From contig CAJURZ010000011.1 in the NCBI GenBank assembly GCA_910588905.1, forward strand, positions 1 through 63,464: a DNA stretch of 63,464 nucleotides, written 5' to 3'. The position numbers and the translations under genes are program-made. This DNA is from an uncultured Eggerthellaceae bacterium. GTDB taxonomy: Bacteria > Actinomycetota > Coriobacteriia > Coriobacteriales > Eggerthellaceae. Of this stretch, positions 46,823 through 55,239 are shown in pieces. Every line of letters begins with the position of its first letter. Position 1 is the stretch's first letter. The notes beneath the pieces were generated by a model. The model was given only the letters and a program-made list of their open reading frames with translations, ran no database searches and was not told the origin of the DNA.

Positions 46823-47344
46823 ATGGCTCGTAAACAACAGGAAAAAGCAGTACCGGAGCTCGAAGAGCGCGTCGTTGCCATCAATCGCGTCTCCAAGACC
46901 GTCAAGGGTGGTCGTCGCATGCAGCTGACCGCTCTGGTGGTCGTAGGCGATGGCAAGGGCAAGGTAGGCGTGGGCCTGGGCAAGTCCCAGGAGGTCCCCA
47001 ATGCCATCAAGAAGGGCACCGAAGACGCCAAGAAGAACATGTTCACGGTCCCGGTCACCGATGAGGGTTCTGTGCCCCATGAGATCATCGGGGAATTCGG
47101 CGCTGGACGTGTTCTCATCAAGCCGGCTGTTCCCGGTACTGGCGTCATGGCTGGCGGCCCGGTCCGCGCCATCATGGAGCTGGCAGGCGTCAAGAACGTC
47201 ATCACCAAGTCCCTGGGCACCAGCAACGCCATGAACATCGTGAAGGCAGCTGCTGAGGGCTTGAAGGCCATGGAGAGCCCCGAGCAAGTGGCAGCTCGTC
47301 GTGGTGTCACGGTTGACGAGATGTTCGGCCGGAAGGAGAAGTAG
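46823..47344 (+). CDS. rpsE: 30S ribosomal protein S5
   Basis: 173 residues. ELEERVVAINRVSKTVKGGRRMQLTALVVVGDGKG, GKVGVGLGKSQEVPNAIKKG and VIAGPVR-like AGGPVRAIMELAGVKNVITKSLGTSNAMNIVKA are standard. No changes at spectinomycin loop residues are apparent. Confidence 0.98.
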   Translation: MARKQQEKAVPELEERVVAINRVSKTVKGGRRMQLTALVVVGDGKGKVGVGLGKSQEVPNAIKKGTEDAKKNMFTVPVTDEGSVPHEIIGEFGAGRVLIKPAVPGTGVMAGGPVRAIMELAGVKNVITKSLGTSNAMNIVKAAAEGLKAMESPEQVAARRGVTVDEMFGRKEK

Positions 47345-47347
47345 AAG

Positions 47348-47533
47348 ATGGCTGAGAAGAAGCTGCGCGTCACCCAGGTCAAGAGCCAGATCCGCAGGCC
47401 CGCTGACCAGGACAAGACGCTTCGAGCGATGGGCCTGGGGCGCATCGGAAAATCCAAAGAGCTGACCGATAACGAGAGCGTCCGTGGGATGATCTTCAAG
47501 GTCAAGCATCTTATCGAGGTAGAAGAGATCTAG
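47348..47533 (+). CDS. rpmD: 50S ribosomal protein L30
   Basis: 61 residues. KKLRVTQVKSQIRRPADQDKTLRAMGLGRI and the NESVRGMIFKVKHLIEVEE end. It starts 3 bp after the rpsE stop. Confidence 0.96.
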   Translation: MAEKKLRVTQVKSQIRRPADQDKTLRAMGLGRIGKSKELTDNESVRGMIFKVKHLIEVEEI

Positions 47534-47593
47534 AGTACGCATTCTGAGCACAAGCGAGTCCTGGCAAGCCCAGGGCGAAAGGAAGGTTAGACC

Positions 47594-48043
47594 ATGGAGA
47601 TCAAAGATCTGAAGCCAGCGGCAGGTTCCACCAAGCCGCGCAAGCGCGTGGGCCGTGGCCCTGCATCCGGCACCGGCAAGACCGCTGGTCGTGGCCTGAA
47701 CGGTCAGAAGTCCCGTTCCGGCGGCGGCAAGGGCGCCGGTTTCGAGGGTGGCCAGACGCCTCTGGCGCGCAGGCTCCCGAAGCTGCCGGGCTTCCGCAAT
47801 CCCAATCGTGTGGAGTACAAGGCCGTGAACGTCTCTCGCTTGGACGCCAAGTTCGAGGCAGGGGACGTGGTAGACGGCGAGAGCCTCAAGGCCAAGGGCA
47901 TCATCAAGAAGATGGATGAGCCTGTGAAGATCCTAGGTGATGGCGAGATCACGAAAGCGCTCACCGTCAAAGTGGAGAAGATCTCCGCCTCTGCGAGGCG
48001 CAAGATCGAAGCAGCCGGAGGAAAGGTCGAAGAGCCTTGCTAA
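47594..48043 (+). CDS. rplO: 50S ribosomal protein L15
   Basis: 149 residues. MEIKDLKPAAGSTKPRKRVGRGPASGTGKTAGRG start with the GQKSRSGGGKGAGFEGGQTPL region, then RLPKLPGFRNPNRVEY. An early rRNA-assembly protein. The 3' end overlaps the secY start. Confidence 0.97.
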   Translation: MEIKDLKPAAGSTKPRKRVGRGPASGTGKTAGRGLNGQKSRSGGGKGAGFEGGQTPLARRLPKLPGFRNPNRVEYKAVNVSRLDAKFEAGDVVDGESLKAKGIIKKMDEPVKILGDGEITKALTVKVEKISASARRKIEAAGGKVEEPC

Positions 48044-49320
48044 GCTCATTAGTCGATGCGTTCAAGATCCCAGAGCTGAGGAAGAAGCTCCTCTTCACGC
48101 TGGCTATCTTGGCGCTGTACAGGTTCGGTGCCTATGTTCCCGTACCTGGTATCCCGTTCCATGAGTTCGCCACTGCCTATGAATCCTCAGGGGTGGCCAT
48201 GAGCATGCTGGACCTGTTCACAGGCGGCGCGCTCTCGAACTTCTCGGTGTTCTCGCTGGGTATCATGCCCTACATCACTGCATCCATCATCATGCAGCTG
48301 ATGCAGGGCGTCATCCCTGCTGTGGGCCGTTGGGCCAAGGAGGGGGATTCTGGCAGGAAGAAGATCACCCAGGTCACACGTTATCTGACCCTGGGCCTCG
48401 GTCTCATCAACGCCATCGGATACCTCCTCTTGTTCCAGTCTCCCACCTACGGGGTGCAATTCCCTGACAGTGAGGTGCCGAACTGGCTGACCAGCATCGT
48501 GATCGTGTTCACGCTGGTGGCAGGCACGGCATTCATCATGTGGATGGGCGAGCTCATCACCCAGCGTGGCGTGGGCAACGGCATGTCGCTGATCATCTTC
48601 TTGAGCATCATGTCCGGTGTTCCCTCGGCCATCTTCTCATCCATCAACCTCACGGCTGACCTGGGCATGGGCATCGCCGTCACCATTCTCATCCTAGCGG
48701 TGGTGATAGCCTGCATCCCGCTCATCATCTTCGTAGAGCGGGCCCAGAGGCGCATCCCGGTGAACTATGCGAAGCGTGTTCAGGGCCGCAAGATGATGGG
48801 TGGTCAGAACACCTACATCCCGCTGAAGGTCAACGCTGCTGGCGTCATCCCCATCATCTTCGCCAGCTGTATCCTGTACCTGCCGGCTCAGCTGGCAGCC
48901 ATCTTCAATGTGGATTGGTTGACCGCCTTCGCTGATGCATGCACCACCGGCTGGGTGAACTGGCTGCTAACGTTGCTGCTCATCGTCTTCTTCGCCTACT
49001 TCTACACCTCTATGGTGTTCAATCCCGAAGAGACGGCCGACAACATTCGGAAGCAGGGCGGCTTCATCCCAGGGGTGAGGCCGGGTTCGGCAACGGTGCA
49101 GTACATCAAGAATACGCTGCGGCGCATCACGCTCCCGGGTGGCTTGTTCATCGCGGTGATCGCCGTGGTTCCCACGATCATCTTCTTCTTCACGAACAAC
49201 CAACTGATCCAGTCGTTCGGTGGTACCTCCATCCTCATCATGATCGGCGTTGCGCTCGATACCATGAGCAAGGTGGAGAGCCAGTTGAAGATGTACAACT
49301 ACGACGGCTTCTTCAAATAA
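48037..49320 (+). CDS. secY: Preprotein translocase subunit SecY
   Basis: 427 residues with ten membrane segments. DAFKIPELRKKLLFTLAILALYRFGAYVPVPGI start, SIFSLGIMPYITASIIMQL (here NFSVFSLGIMPYITA), the cytoplasmic VPVNYAKR-like IPVNYAKRVQGRKMMGG loop and ADNIRKQGGFIPGVRPG. Forms the Sec channel. The start is TTG at 48037, inside rplO, with GGAGGAAAGG upstream. Confidence 0.96.
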   Translation: MLSSLVDAFKIPELRKKLLFTLAILALYRFGAYVPVPGIPFHEFATAYESSGVAMSMLDLFTGGALSNFSVFSLGIMPYITASIIMQLMQGVIPAVGRWAKEGDSGRKKITQVTRYLTLGLGLINAIGYLLLFQSPTYGVQFPDSEVPNWLTSIVIVFTLVAGTAFIMWMGELITQRGVGNGMSLIIFLSIMSGVPSAIFSSINLTADLGMGIAVTILILAVVIACIPLIIFVERAQRRIPVNYAKRVQGRKMMGGQNTYIPLKVNAAGVIPIIFASCILYLPAQLAAIFNVDWLTAFADACTTGWVNWLLTLLLIVFFAYFYTSMVFNPEETADNIRKQGGFIPGVRPGSATVQYIKNTLRRITLPGGLFIAVIAVVPTIIFFFTNNQLIQSFGGTSILIMIGVALDTMSKVESQLKMYNYDGFFK

Positions 49321-49363
49321 GGGGATCCATTCGAAGGAGCGCGGGATCGTAGGAATCCTCGCT

Positions 49364-49388
49364 CCCTTTGCTGGGGTCCAGCAAAGGG
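49364..49388 (+). promoter_or_regulatory. Strong hairpin between secY and adk
   Basis: CCCTTTGCTGG, GGT, CCAGCAAAGGG: an 11-bp perfect stem. A smaller GGAGCG / CGCTCC pairing precedes it. There is no T-run, so it is more likely an mRNA-processing or stability element than a terminator. Confidence 0.6.
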
Positions 49389-49408
49389 TGTTCTAGAAAG
49401 GATAAGGA

Positions 49409-50035
49409 ATGAATATCGTTTTGCTCGGAGCGCCGGGGGCAGGGAAGGGCACCCAAGCGGCCAAGCTGGTCGAAGATGAGGGCCTGTGCCATATCTCCAC
49501 CGGTGACATCCTCCGCCAGGCTGTGAAGGACCAGACAGAGCTGGGACTCAAGGCCAAGGCGTTCATGGATGCCGGCGATCTGGTTCCCGATGAGCTCATC
49601 ATCGATCTCATGAAGGAGCGCATCCAGCAGCCGGATACGGCCAAGGGCGTCATCCTGGATGGCTTCCCGCGCACGACCACTCAGGCTGTGGCGCTCGATG
49701 CCATGCTGCAAGATCTCGGTAGGCCGCTGGATGCAGCGTTGCTCATCGACGTTGACCCTGAGGTCATCGTGGCGCGCCTGAGCTCTCGGCGCATGTGCCG
49801 GGAGTGCGGGCATATCGGCACTGCTTCTGATGCAGCATGCCCCGCCTGCGGTGGCGAGATGTATCAGCGTGACGACGATAATGAGGCCACCGTGCGCAAC
49901 CGCCTGGAGGTCTACGAGAAGTCCACGAGCCCGCTGATAGATTATTACCGTGGCTGTGAGCTCCTGGTCACCATCGATGGTGACCGCGACCCTGAGGTTG
50001 TCTATGCTGATGTGAAGGGTGCCCTGGGTCTGTAG
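49409..50035 (+). CDS. adk: Adenylate kinase
   Basis: 208 residues. GAPGAGKGTQAAKL (P-loop), HISTGDILRQAV, DGFPRTTTQA and a long-type LID with a zinc-site arrangement CRECG...CPACG (about 131-151), then DDNEATVRNRLEVY. It balances ATP, ADP and AMP. It follows secY, as in many bacteria, but map and infA do not follow; a terminator does. Confidence 0.98.
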   Translation: MNIVLLGAPGAGKGTQAAKLVEDEGLCHISTGDILRQAVKDQTELGLKAKAFMDAGDLVPDELIIDLMKERIQQPDTAKGVILDGFPRTTTQAVALDAMLQDLGRPLDAALLIDVDPEVIVARLSSRRMCRECGHIGTASDAACPACGGEMYQRDDDNEATVRNRLEVYEKSTSPLIDYYRGCELLVTIDGDRDPEVVYADVKGALGL

Positions 50036-50056
50036 ACCGGTTCCTGTGCCCTTTGA

Positions 50057-50089
50057 AGCCCGCACCTGCCTGGCTGGTGCGGGCTTTTT
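50057..50089 (+). terminator. Intrinsic terminator after adk
   Basis: AGCCCGCACC, 9-nt loop, GGTGCGGGCT, then T-run and ATC. A 10-bp stem. The promoter of the next gene begins 4 nt after the T-run. Confidence 0.92.
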
Positions 50090-50092
50090 ATC

Positions 50093-50098
50093 TATAAT
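50093..50098 (+). promoter_or_regulatory. -10 box for a leaderless gene
   Basis: TATAAT whose last base is 7 nt before the ATG at 50105. Predicted transcription start is the A of the ATG. Any -35 would fall inside the terminator hairpin. Confidence 0.55.
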
Positions 50099-50104
50099 CA
50101 GCCT

Positions 50105-52348
50105 ATGCCTACGCTACGGGAGAACATCGCATACCATCTGAGGCGCTTCTACAAGCTGAATGAAGCCGCCATCAAGCATATCTTGAGATGCATCGCGGTG
50201 GTGCTGGCCATAGCACTCTTCTTGGAGACCGTGGTATTCAACATCAACTTCTACGCTACGGCGGGCCTCGATACCATCAACTTGAAGAGCAAGATAGACC
50301 TCCACGAGGGCAAGGACGATGTCTTCCGCTTCGCCTCCATGGATCACGAGGTGGAATTCACGGATCTGAATACCCATATCAGCAACATCAAAGTGGATTT
50401 CAGCCATGATCAGCCAGCTCAGCTGCTCACACTGAAGATCCAATTCACCGACGACGCCCACTCCACCTATTTCGACAGCACCGAATACACCGAAGGCGTG
50501 CCCCTGGTAGAGGTCTCTACCATGTCGGACCAGAGCAAGTTCATCAATCTGAACACCACGGGTGCGGTGCGCAATCTGAAGATATCTTTGGTGGGGGATG
50601 ACATCCAATATCCCGTGCGCTTGAACACGATCTACCTGAACGCCCATCATCCCTTCCATTTCAACGCGGTGCGCTTCTTCGCTGTCTTGAGCGTGGTGTC
50701 GCTCATCTGCCTCTTCCGGCCCTCTTCGTTCATCTATCGGATGCGCATGAGAGAGAATCCTGTGCGGTCCCGCATCGGCGTCGTGGCTGTTGTGGTCATC
50801 GAATGCGTGCTCTGTGCCACGTTCCTCTTCTATGGGTCGAACATGGTCGGGGTGGCTACGAGCTCTTACAACTACGGGGAATGGGACGGAACGTCACTGG
50901 TGAACAGCTTCGAGGTGGGGGGCGACAACGCCCAGCAGTATGCTGAGCTGGCGAAGTCCATGGCCCAAGGGAAGCTCTATCTGGAAGAAGAGCCACCAGA
51001 GTGGCTCAAGGCCATGGACAACCCCTACGACAAGGGCATGCGGGACGAGGCTCAGAAGGAGACAGGGGAGGGGTATCTCTTCGATGTGGCCTACTATGAC
51101 GGCCATTACTACGTGTACTTCGGCGTGGTGCCGGTCTTGCTCTTCTATCTCCCGTTCTATCTGCTGACAGGCTCTCCGTTCCCCACGGCCTTAGGTGTGC
51201 TCATCGCCTGTCTGCTCTTCATCTGCGGGGCCTCAGCGCTTCTCGACCGGTTCGCACGCCATCACTTCGATAGGGTGACCTTGGGTATCTATCTGGTGGT
51301 GCAGATAGCCTTCGTCTCCTCCTGCGGGATGCTGTATCTCCTGAAGTTCCCCACCTTCTATTCGCTGCCCATCGCTTGCGGCCTCATGTTCAGCGTCTGG
51401 GGCCTCTACTTCTGGATGTGCGGGAGGGGCTCTTCGAAGCGGTATCTCTTCTTCGCCCTTGGCTCGCTGTGTATGGCGCTTGTGGCGGGGTGCCGTCCTC
51501 AGCTCTTGCTGCTGTCCCTCTTGGCGTTCCCGCTCTTCTGGAGGCCTTATATCAGCAAGCGTCGCATCCTCACCCGGGAGGGCTTCACGGAATTCCTCTG
51601 CTTGATCGGACCCTATCTGGTGGTAGCAGCGGGCATCATGTTATACAACCACGCTCGCTTCGGGAGCTTCACTGATTTCGGGGCCAATTACAACCTGACC
51701 GTCAATGACATGACCCAGCGGGGATGGGTGCTGGGGCGCATAGCTCCGGCGTTGTTCGCCTACTTCTTCCAGCCGCCAGACATGGTGGGTGCCTTCCCGT
51801 ATCTCCAGCCTGCTGGCTTTGCCACGACCTATCTGGGCCAGACCATCAAGGAAGCCACATTCGGTGGCATCTTCTGGTGCTATCCGGTGCTCTGGGTGCT
51901 GTTCTTCCTGCGTCCCTTGGTGTCGTTGCGGGATTCTCAGCGGGCTACGAGGACCATTACGGGCACCATCTTCGTCCTGTTGTTCTCAGGGGTTGCCATC
52001 GCTGTGGTGGATGCAGAGATGGCAGGTATCCTGCAGCGCTACTATGCTGATTTCAGCTTCATGTTCCTGGCAGCGGTGGTGCTCTTGGTGTTCATCGCGA
52101 ACGAGAACATCGACGACCTCCCTCTGGCCCGCAAGGGCTCAGGGCATCCGGGTTCGACGCGGAAGAGCAAGGAGGTGCTGCGGGTCCCTGCTCTCCGTTC
52201 TCTTCTCACGAAGACGCTGCTGGTCTTGGTGGCTTTGGGAGTGGGGTATAGCCTGCTGCTCTGTCTGACCCCTGAGACGGGTTGGTATTCTGATATATAC
52301 CCTTGGGCGTACCATGATCTGGTAGAGGCTATCCAGTTCTGGACCTAG
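50105..52348 (+). CDS. Polytopic GT-C-like membrane protein
   Basis: 747 residues. A membrane segment at about 27-48, an extracytoplasmic beta-rich domain (about 50-180), then roughly eleven to twelve hydrophobic helices with short loops. YYDGHYYVYFGVVPVLLFYLPFYL (about 325-348), with preceding acidic residues, resembles GT-C glycosyltransferases and uncharacterised actinobacterial membrane proteins that act on polyprenyl-linked sugars. No signature is strong enough for an exact name. A leaderless start. It lies after adk where other bacteria have map-infA. A C-terminal cytoplasmic insert is charged. Confidence 0.7.
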   Translation: MPTLRENIAYHLRRFYKLNEAAIKHILRCIAVVLAIALFLETVVFNINFYATAGLDTINLKSKIDLHEGKDDVFRFASMDHEVEFTDLNTHISNIKVDFSHDQPAQLLTLKIQFTDDAHSTYFDSTEYTEGVPLVEVSTMSDQSKFINLNTTGAVRNLKISLVGDDIQYPVRLNTIYLNAHHPFHFNAVRFFAVLSVVSLICLFRPSSFIYRMRMRENPVRSRIGVVAVVVIECVLCATFLFYGSNMVGVATSSYNYGEWDGTSLVNSFEVGGDNAQQYAELAKSMAQGKLYLEEEPPEWLKAMDNPYDKGMRDEAQKETGEGYLFDVAYYDGHYYVYFGVVPVLLFYLPFYLLTGSPFPTALGVLIACLLFICGASALLDRFARHHFDRVTLGIYLVVQIAFVSSCGMLYLLKFPTFYSLPIACGLMFSVWGLYFWMCGRGSSKRYLFFALGSLCMALVAGCRPQLLLLSLLAFPLFWRPYISKRRILTREGFTEFLCLIGPYLVVAAGIMLYNHARFGSFTDFGANYNLTVNDMTQRGWVLGRIAPALFAYFFQPPDMVGAFPYLQPAGFATTYLGQTIKEATFGGIFWCYPVLWVLFFLRPLVSLRDSQRATRTITGTIFVLLFSGVAIAVVDAEMAGILQRYYADFSFMFLAAVVLLVFIANENIDDLPLARKGSGHPGSTRKSKEVLRVPALRSLLTKTLLVLVALGVGYSLLLCLTPETGWYSDIYPWAYHDLVEAIQFWT

Positions 52349-52373
52349 AGCCCTCTCATCGCTATCCATGGCG

Positions 52374-52379
52374 TAGAAT
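52374..52379 (+). promoter_or_regulatory. -10 box of nagB
   Basis: TAGAAT with a leader of about 33 nt to the ATG at 52418. The ribosome site GAGAGG lies upstream of the start. Confidence 0.4.
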
Positions 52380-52417
52380 GGGTCTGACGGGAAAGCGCCT
52401 ATGAGAGAGGATAGCGG

Positions 52418-53152
52418 ATGGAATTCATCATCTCGGAGACCTATGAGGAAATGAGCAGGGAAGCGGCTGATGTGGTAGAGACCGTCATGGACGAGATCCC
52501 TTCCTGCGTATTGGGGCTGGCCACCGGATCCACTCCTATCGGCATGTACGCATGCCTGGTCGAGGATTGCAAGGAAGGCAAAACCTCCTTTGCCGACGTG
52601 ACCACCTTTAATCTGGATGAGTACGTGGGTCTTCCGGGTACCCATGATCAGAGCTACCGCTACTTCATGGATGAGAATCTCTTCGATTCTGTAGATATAG
52701 ACAAGGCTCGCACGAATCTGCCTGATGGCTGCGCTGCTGATCCTCAGGCCATGTGCGCCGCCTATGAGATGGCCATCGAAGAGGCCGGTGGAATAGATAT
52801 CCAGGTGCTCGGATTGGGTCATAACGGGCACATCGGCTTCAACGAGCCTGCTGATGACTTCCCGGTCTGCACCCATCCGGTGGATCTCACGGAGAGCACC
52901 ATCAATGCGAATAGCCGCTTGTTCAACAGTGCCGATGAGGTGCCTCGTCAGGCAGTGACCATGGGCATAGGAACTATCATGAAGGCGCGTAAGGTCATAG
53001 TGTTGGCCAATGGGTCTGGGAAGGCGGATATCGTCAAACAGGCCTTCACAGGGCCCGTGGTGCCTCAGGTGCCCGCTTCTGTGCTGCAGTTGCATCCTGA
53101 TGTGACCGTGGTCTTGGATGCTGAGGCGGCAGCCAAGCTGGAGTTCGCCTAG
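52418..53152 (+). CDS. nagB: Glucosamine-6-phosphate deaminase
   Basis: 244 residues. GLATGSTPIGMYACLVEDCKEGKTSFADVTTFNLDEYVGL (substrate loop and catalytic Asp), GLGHNGHIGFNEP (catalytic Asp/His/Glu region) and ESTINANSRLF are diagnostic. It converts glucosamine 6-phosphate to fructose 6-phosphate and ammonia. No nagA is adjacent. It is convergent with a DHDPS-family aldolase. Two REP-like palindromes and a bidirectional hairpin follow. Confidence 0.96.
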   Translation: MEFIISETYEEMSREAADVVETVMDEIPSCVLGLATGSTPIGMYACLVEDCKEGKTSFADVTTFNLDEYVGLPGTHDQSYRYFMDENLFDSVDIDKARTNLPDGCAADPQAMCAAYEMAIEEAGGIDIQVLGLGHNGHIGFNEPADDFPVCTHPVDLTESTINANSRLFNSADEVPRQAVTMGIGTIMKARKVIVLANGSGKADIVKQAFTGPVVPQVPASVLQLHPDVTVVLDAEAAAKLEFA

Positions 53153-53163
53153 CGCGTCAGTAG

Positions 53164-53203
53164 GGGCGGATCTCGATCCGCCCGGGTCGACCATGGTCGA
53201 CCC
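53164..53203. repeat. Pair of abutting REP-like palindromes
   Basis: GGGCGGATC, TC, GATCCGCCC (53164-53183) is directly joined to GGGTCGACCATGGTCGACCC (53184-53203). The pair is flanked by TAG on the left and CTA on the right, so the whole 46 bp (53161-53206) has an inverted outer border TAGGGG / CCCCTA. Confidence 0.85.
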
Positions 53204-53246
53204 CTACAATGACCGTGCATCGGATCGATCGTGATGTCACAATGAG

Positions 53247-53268
53247 AAGGCCCCCTTGCGGGGGCCTT
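53247..53268. terminator. Bidirectional terminator between nagB and the aldolase gene
   Basis: AAGGCCCCC, TTGC, GGGGGCCTT: a 9-bp stem between convergent genes. The T-run is weak on both sides (TTC/GTTCT on plus), so efficiency is uncertain. Confidence 0.7.
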
Positions 53269-53272
53269 CGTT

Positions 53273-54241
53273 CTAATCCCAATCGAAGTTGATGAGGGAA
53301 TCCTTGGGGATCATCCCCTGGGCTCTGAGCACGTGGACGATGGAGCGTACGTCATCACCGGTGAGCGCTTGGACGGGCTCGCGCATCTGGTTGGTGTTGA
53401 AGACGCCCATCTGCCAGAGAGCTGTCTTGAATGCGCCTACGCCTGCGCCGAATCCTACGGTCGCCGTGACCTTGCGCGTCATCATCATGAGCCGTGCGAG
53501 GTGATCCTGGATCTTGGCGACCTTCTCCCAATCACCGGTTTGAGCGGCTTTCCATTGCTGCACATAGCTTACGGGATCGATGTTCGCAAGTCCTGGAACC
53601 GACCCATCTGCTCCTCCCAGCAATGCGCCGTCAACGACCACCTCATGGCCTGTGAGCAGCTGCAAGGGATGCCCCGCATCCTCATTCTCGAGCAAGAGCC
53701 AACGGAACGCCACATCGTCCCCCGAGGAGTCTTTGACGCCCTGGATGACGCCATCTTTGCCCAAGCGCATGAGCATCTCAGGTTGGAGCTTCGTATGAAC
53801 GCTGACCGGGAGGTCATAGGCGAACAGGGGAAGGTCGGTATGTTCGCGGATCTGTCGGAAGTGACGCTCGTTCTCATGGGGGCCGCCAAGGGCGTAGAAG
53901 GGTGCCGTTGCCACGAGGGCATCGATGGGCAGCTGAGAGACGCGCTTCGCCTGATCGATGACGCGCATGGTCTCCATATCGATGATGCCCACGAGCACGG
54001 GCACGCGCCCGTCCACGATCTCGAGCGCAACCTGCAAGACCTCCATGCGCTGTTCATCAGTGAGGAATACGACCTCACCGCTCGAGCCGAGGAAGAACAA
54101 TCCCGTCACTCCTGCATCTATCATGCGATCGATGCTGACCTTGAATGCTTCATGGTCGAGCGTTCGATCGCCCTTGAGCGGGATTATGACCGGAGGGATG
54201 ACTCCGCTGAATCGCTTCAGATCGTCGTCGCACATCGACAT
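53273..54241 (-). CDS. DHDPS/NAL-family aldolase, specificity unknown
   Basis: A 322-residue class I aldolase. FLGSSGEV (phosphate/carboxylate loop; true DHDPS has GTTGE), APFYALGG, FAYDLPVSVH (catalytic Tyr) and QGVKDSSGDD (Schiff-base Lys). The Arg that binds the dicarboxylate in DHDPS (after the Y-x-x-P motif) is missing, so it is probably a keto-acid-sugar aldolase rather than the lysine enzyme. It is the last gene of the peptide-transporter operon and faces nagB. GGAGA lies 7 nt upstream of the ATG. Confidence 0.82.
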   Translation of the reverse strand: MSMCDDDLKRFSGVIPPVIIPLKGDRTLDHEAFKVSIDRMIDAGVTGLFFLGSSGEVVFLTDEQRMEVLQVALEIVDGRVPVLVGIIDMETMRVIDQAKRVSQLPIDALVATAPFYALGGPHENERHFRQIREHTDLPLFAYDLPVSVHTKLQPEMLMRLGKDGVIQGVKDSSGDDVAFRWLLLENEDAGHPLQLLTGHEVVVDGALLGGADGSVPGLANIDPVSYVQQWKAAQTGDWEKVAKIQDHLARLMMMTRKVTATVGFGAGVGAFKTALWQMGVFNTNQMREPVQALTGDDVRSIVHVLRAQGMIPKDSLINFDWD

Positions 54242-54252
54242 GGGTGCATCTC

Positions 54253-55239
54253 CTATTCGCCGAGGTCTGGATGGAGCAGTGAAGGTGCTGCTCCCAGCAA
54301 TAGTTTGGTGTAATCATCTTTGGGGTCATTGAAGACGTCGGCCGCTGTGCCCTCTTCGACCGCTTGACCAGCGTTCATGACTATGATCCGGTCAGAGATG
54401 TAGCGGACAGTCTGGATGTCGTGGCTGATGAACACCATGGCTAGGTTGAGCTCTTTCTTGAGATCCATCAAGAGATTCAGGATCTGAGCACGCACGGAAA
54501 CATCCAATGCGCTGGTGGGTTCGTCAGCGATGATGGCGTCAGGCTTCAAGGATAGCGCGCGGGCGATGGCAACGCGCTGACGCTGGCCGCCAGAGAGCTG
54601 GCTCGGCAATGCCTCCAGCGCTGACTCCGGAAGGCCAACCATCCCGATGAGCTCATGAACACGGTCTTCGCGCTCTTCGGGGGTTCCTACCTTATGTACG
54701 ATCATCGGATCCATGAGCTGATCATGGACGGTCATGCGGGCATTCAGAGCTGTGGCTGGGTCTTGGAAGACAACGGATATCACGCGGCCGATGACACGCC
54801 TATCAGCTGCGGTGCGGTGAGTGACATCCTTGCCCTTGAAATACACCTTGCCAGAGGTGGGGGATTGCAGTCCGCACATCACGTTGGCCGTGGTGGATTT
54901 ACCGCAGCCGGATTCACCTACGATGCCGATGGTCTCACCAGGCCAGAGGCGCAAGGTCAGACCACGAACAGCATGGACTAGGTTCGGATGCAGGATGGAG
55001 CCGGTTCGGGTCTTGAAGGTGACCTTGATATCATCTAGGAAGATGATGGGGGTCTCGCCCTCGTGCTCTTTGAGGGTCGCTTGCTCCGCTGCTGTGACCC
55101 TGGAGCGCTCCTCGGCTTCTTTGGCAGGATCAGGAGATGATCCTGCCAATTCCTCGTGGAGCTTCTCTTCCATCTCGGGGCTCATGGAGCCCATGGCCCC
55201 CATGACCTCTTCTGCTTGAGTAGTCAATGTTCTCGTCAT
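54253..55239 (-). CDS. Oligopeptide ABC transporter ATPase, OppF type
   Basis: A 328-residue ATPase. GESGCGKSTTANVMCGL (Walker A), LPSQLSGGQRQRVAIARAL (signature), IIADEPTSALDVSV (Walker B) and FISHDIQTV. A longer N-terminal extension of about 75 residues (acidic, Met/Glu-rich) precedes the ATPase core. The ATG at 55239 overlaps the stop of the fused permease-ATPase gene (ATGA). Confidence 0.93.
   Translation of the reverse strand: MTRTLTTQAEEVMGAMGSMSPEMEEKLHEELAGSSPDPAKEAEERSRVTAAEQATLKEHEGETPIIFLDDIKVTFKTRTGSILHPNLVHAVRGLTLRLWPGETIGIVGESGCGKSTTANVMCGLQSPTSGKVYFKGKDVTHRTAADRRVIGRVISVVFQDPATALNARMTVHDQLMDPMIVHKVGTPEEREDRVHELIGMVGLPESALEALPSQLSGGQRQRVAIARALSLKPDAIIADEPTSALDVSVRAQILNLLMDLKKELNLAMVFISHDIQTVRYISDRIIVMNAGQAVEEGTAADVFNDPKDDYTKLLLGAAPSLLHPDLGE

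Noticed and set aside
53273..54241. Naming the aldolase dapA
   Set aside because: The Arg needed for dicarboxylate binding is missing and the GTTGE motif is GSSGE, so the lysine-pathway assignment is not supported.
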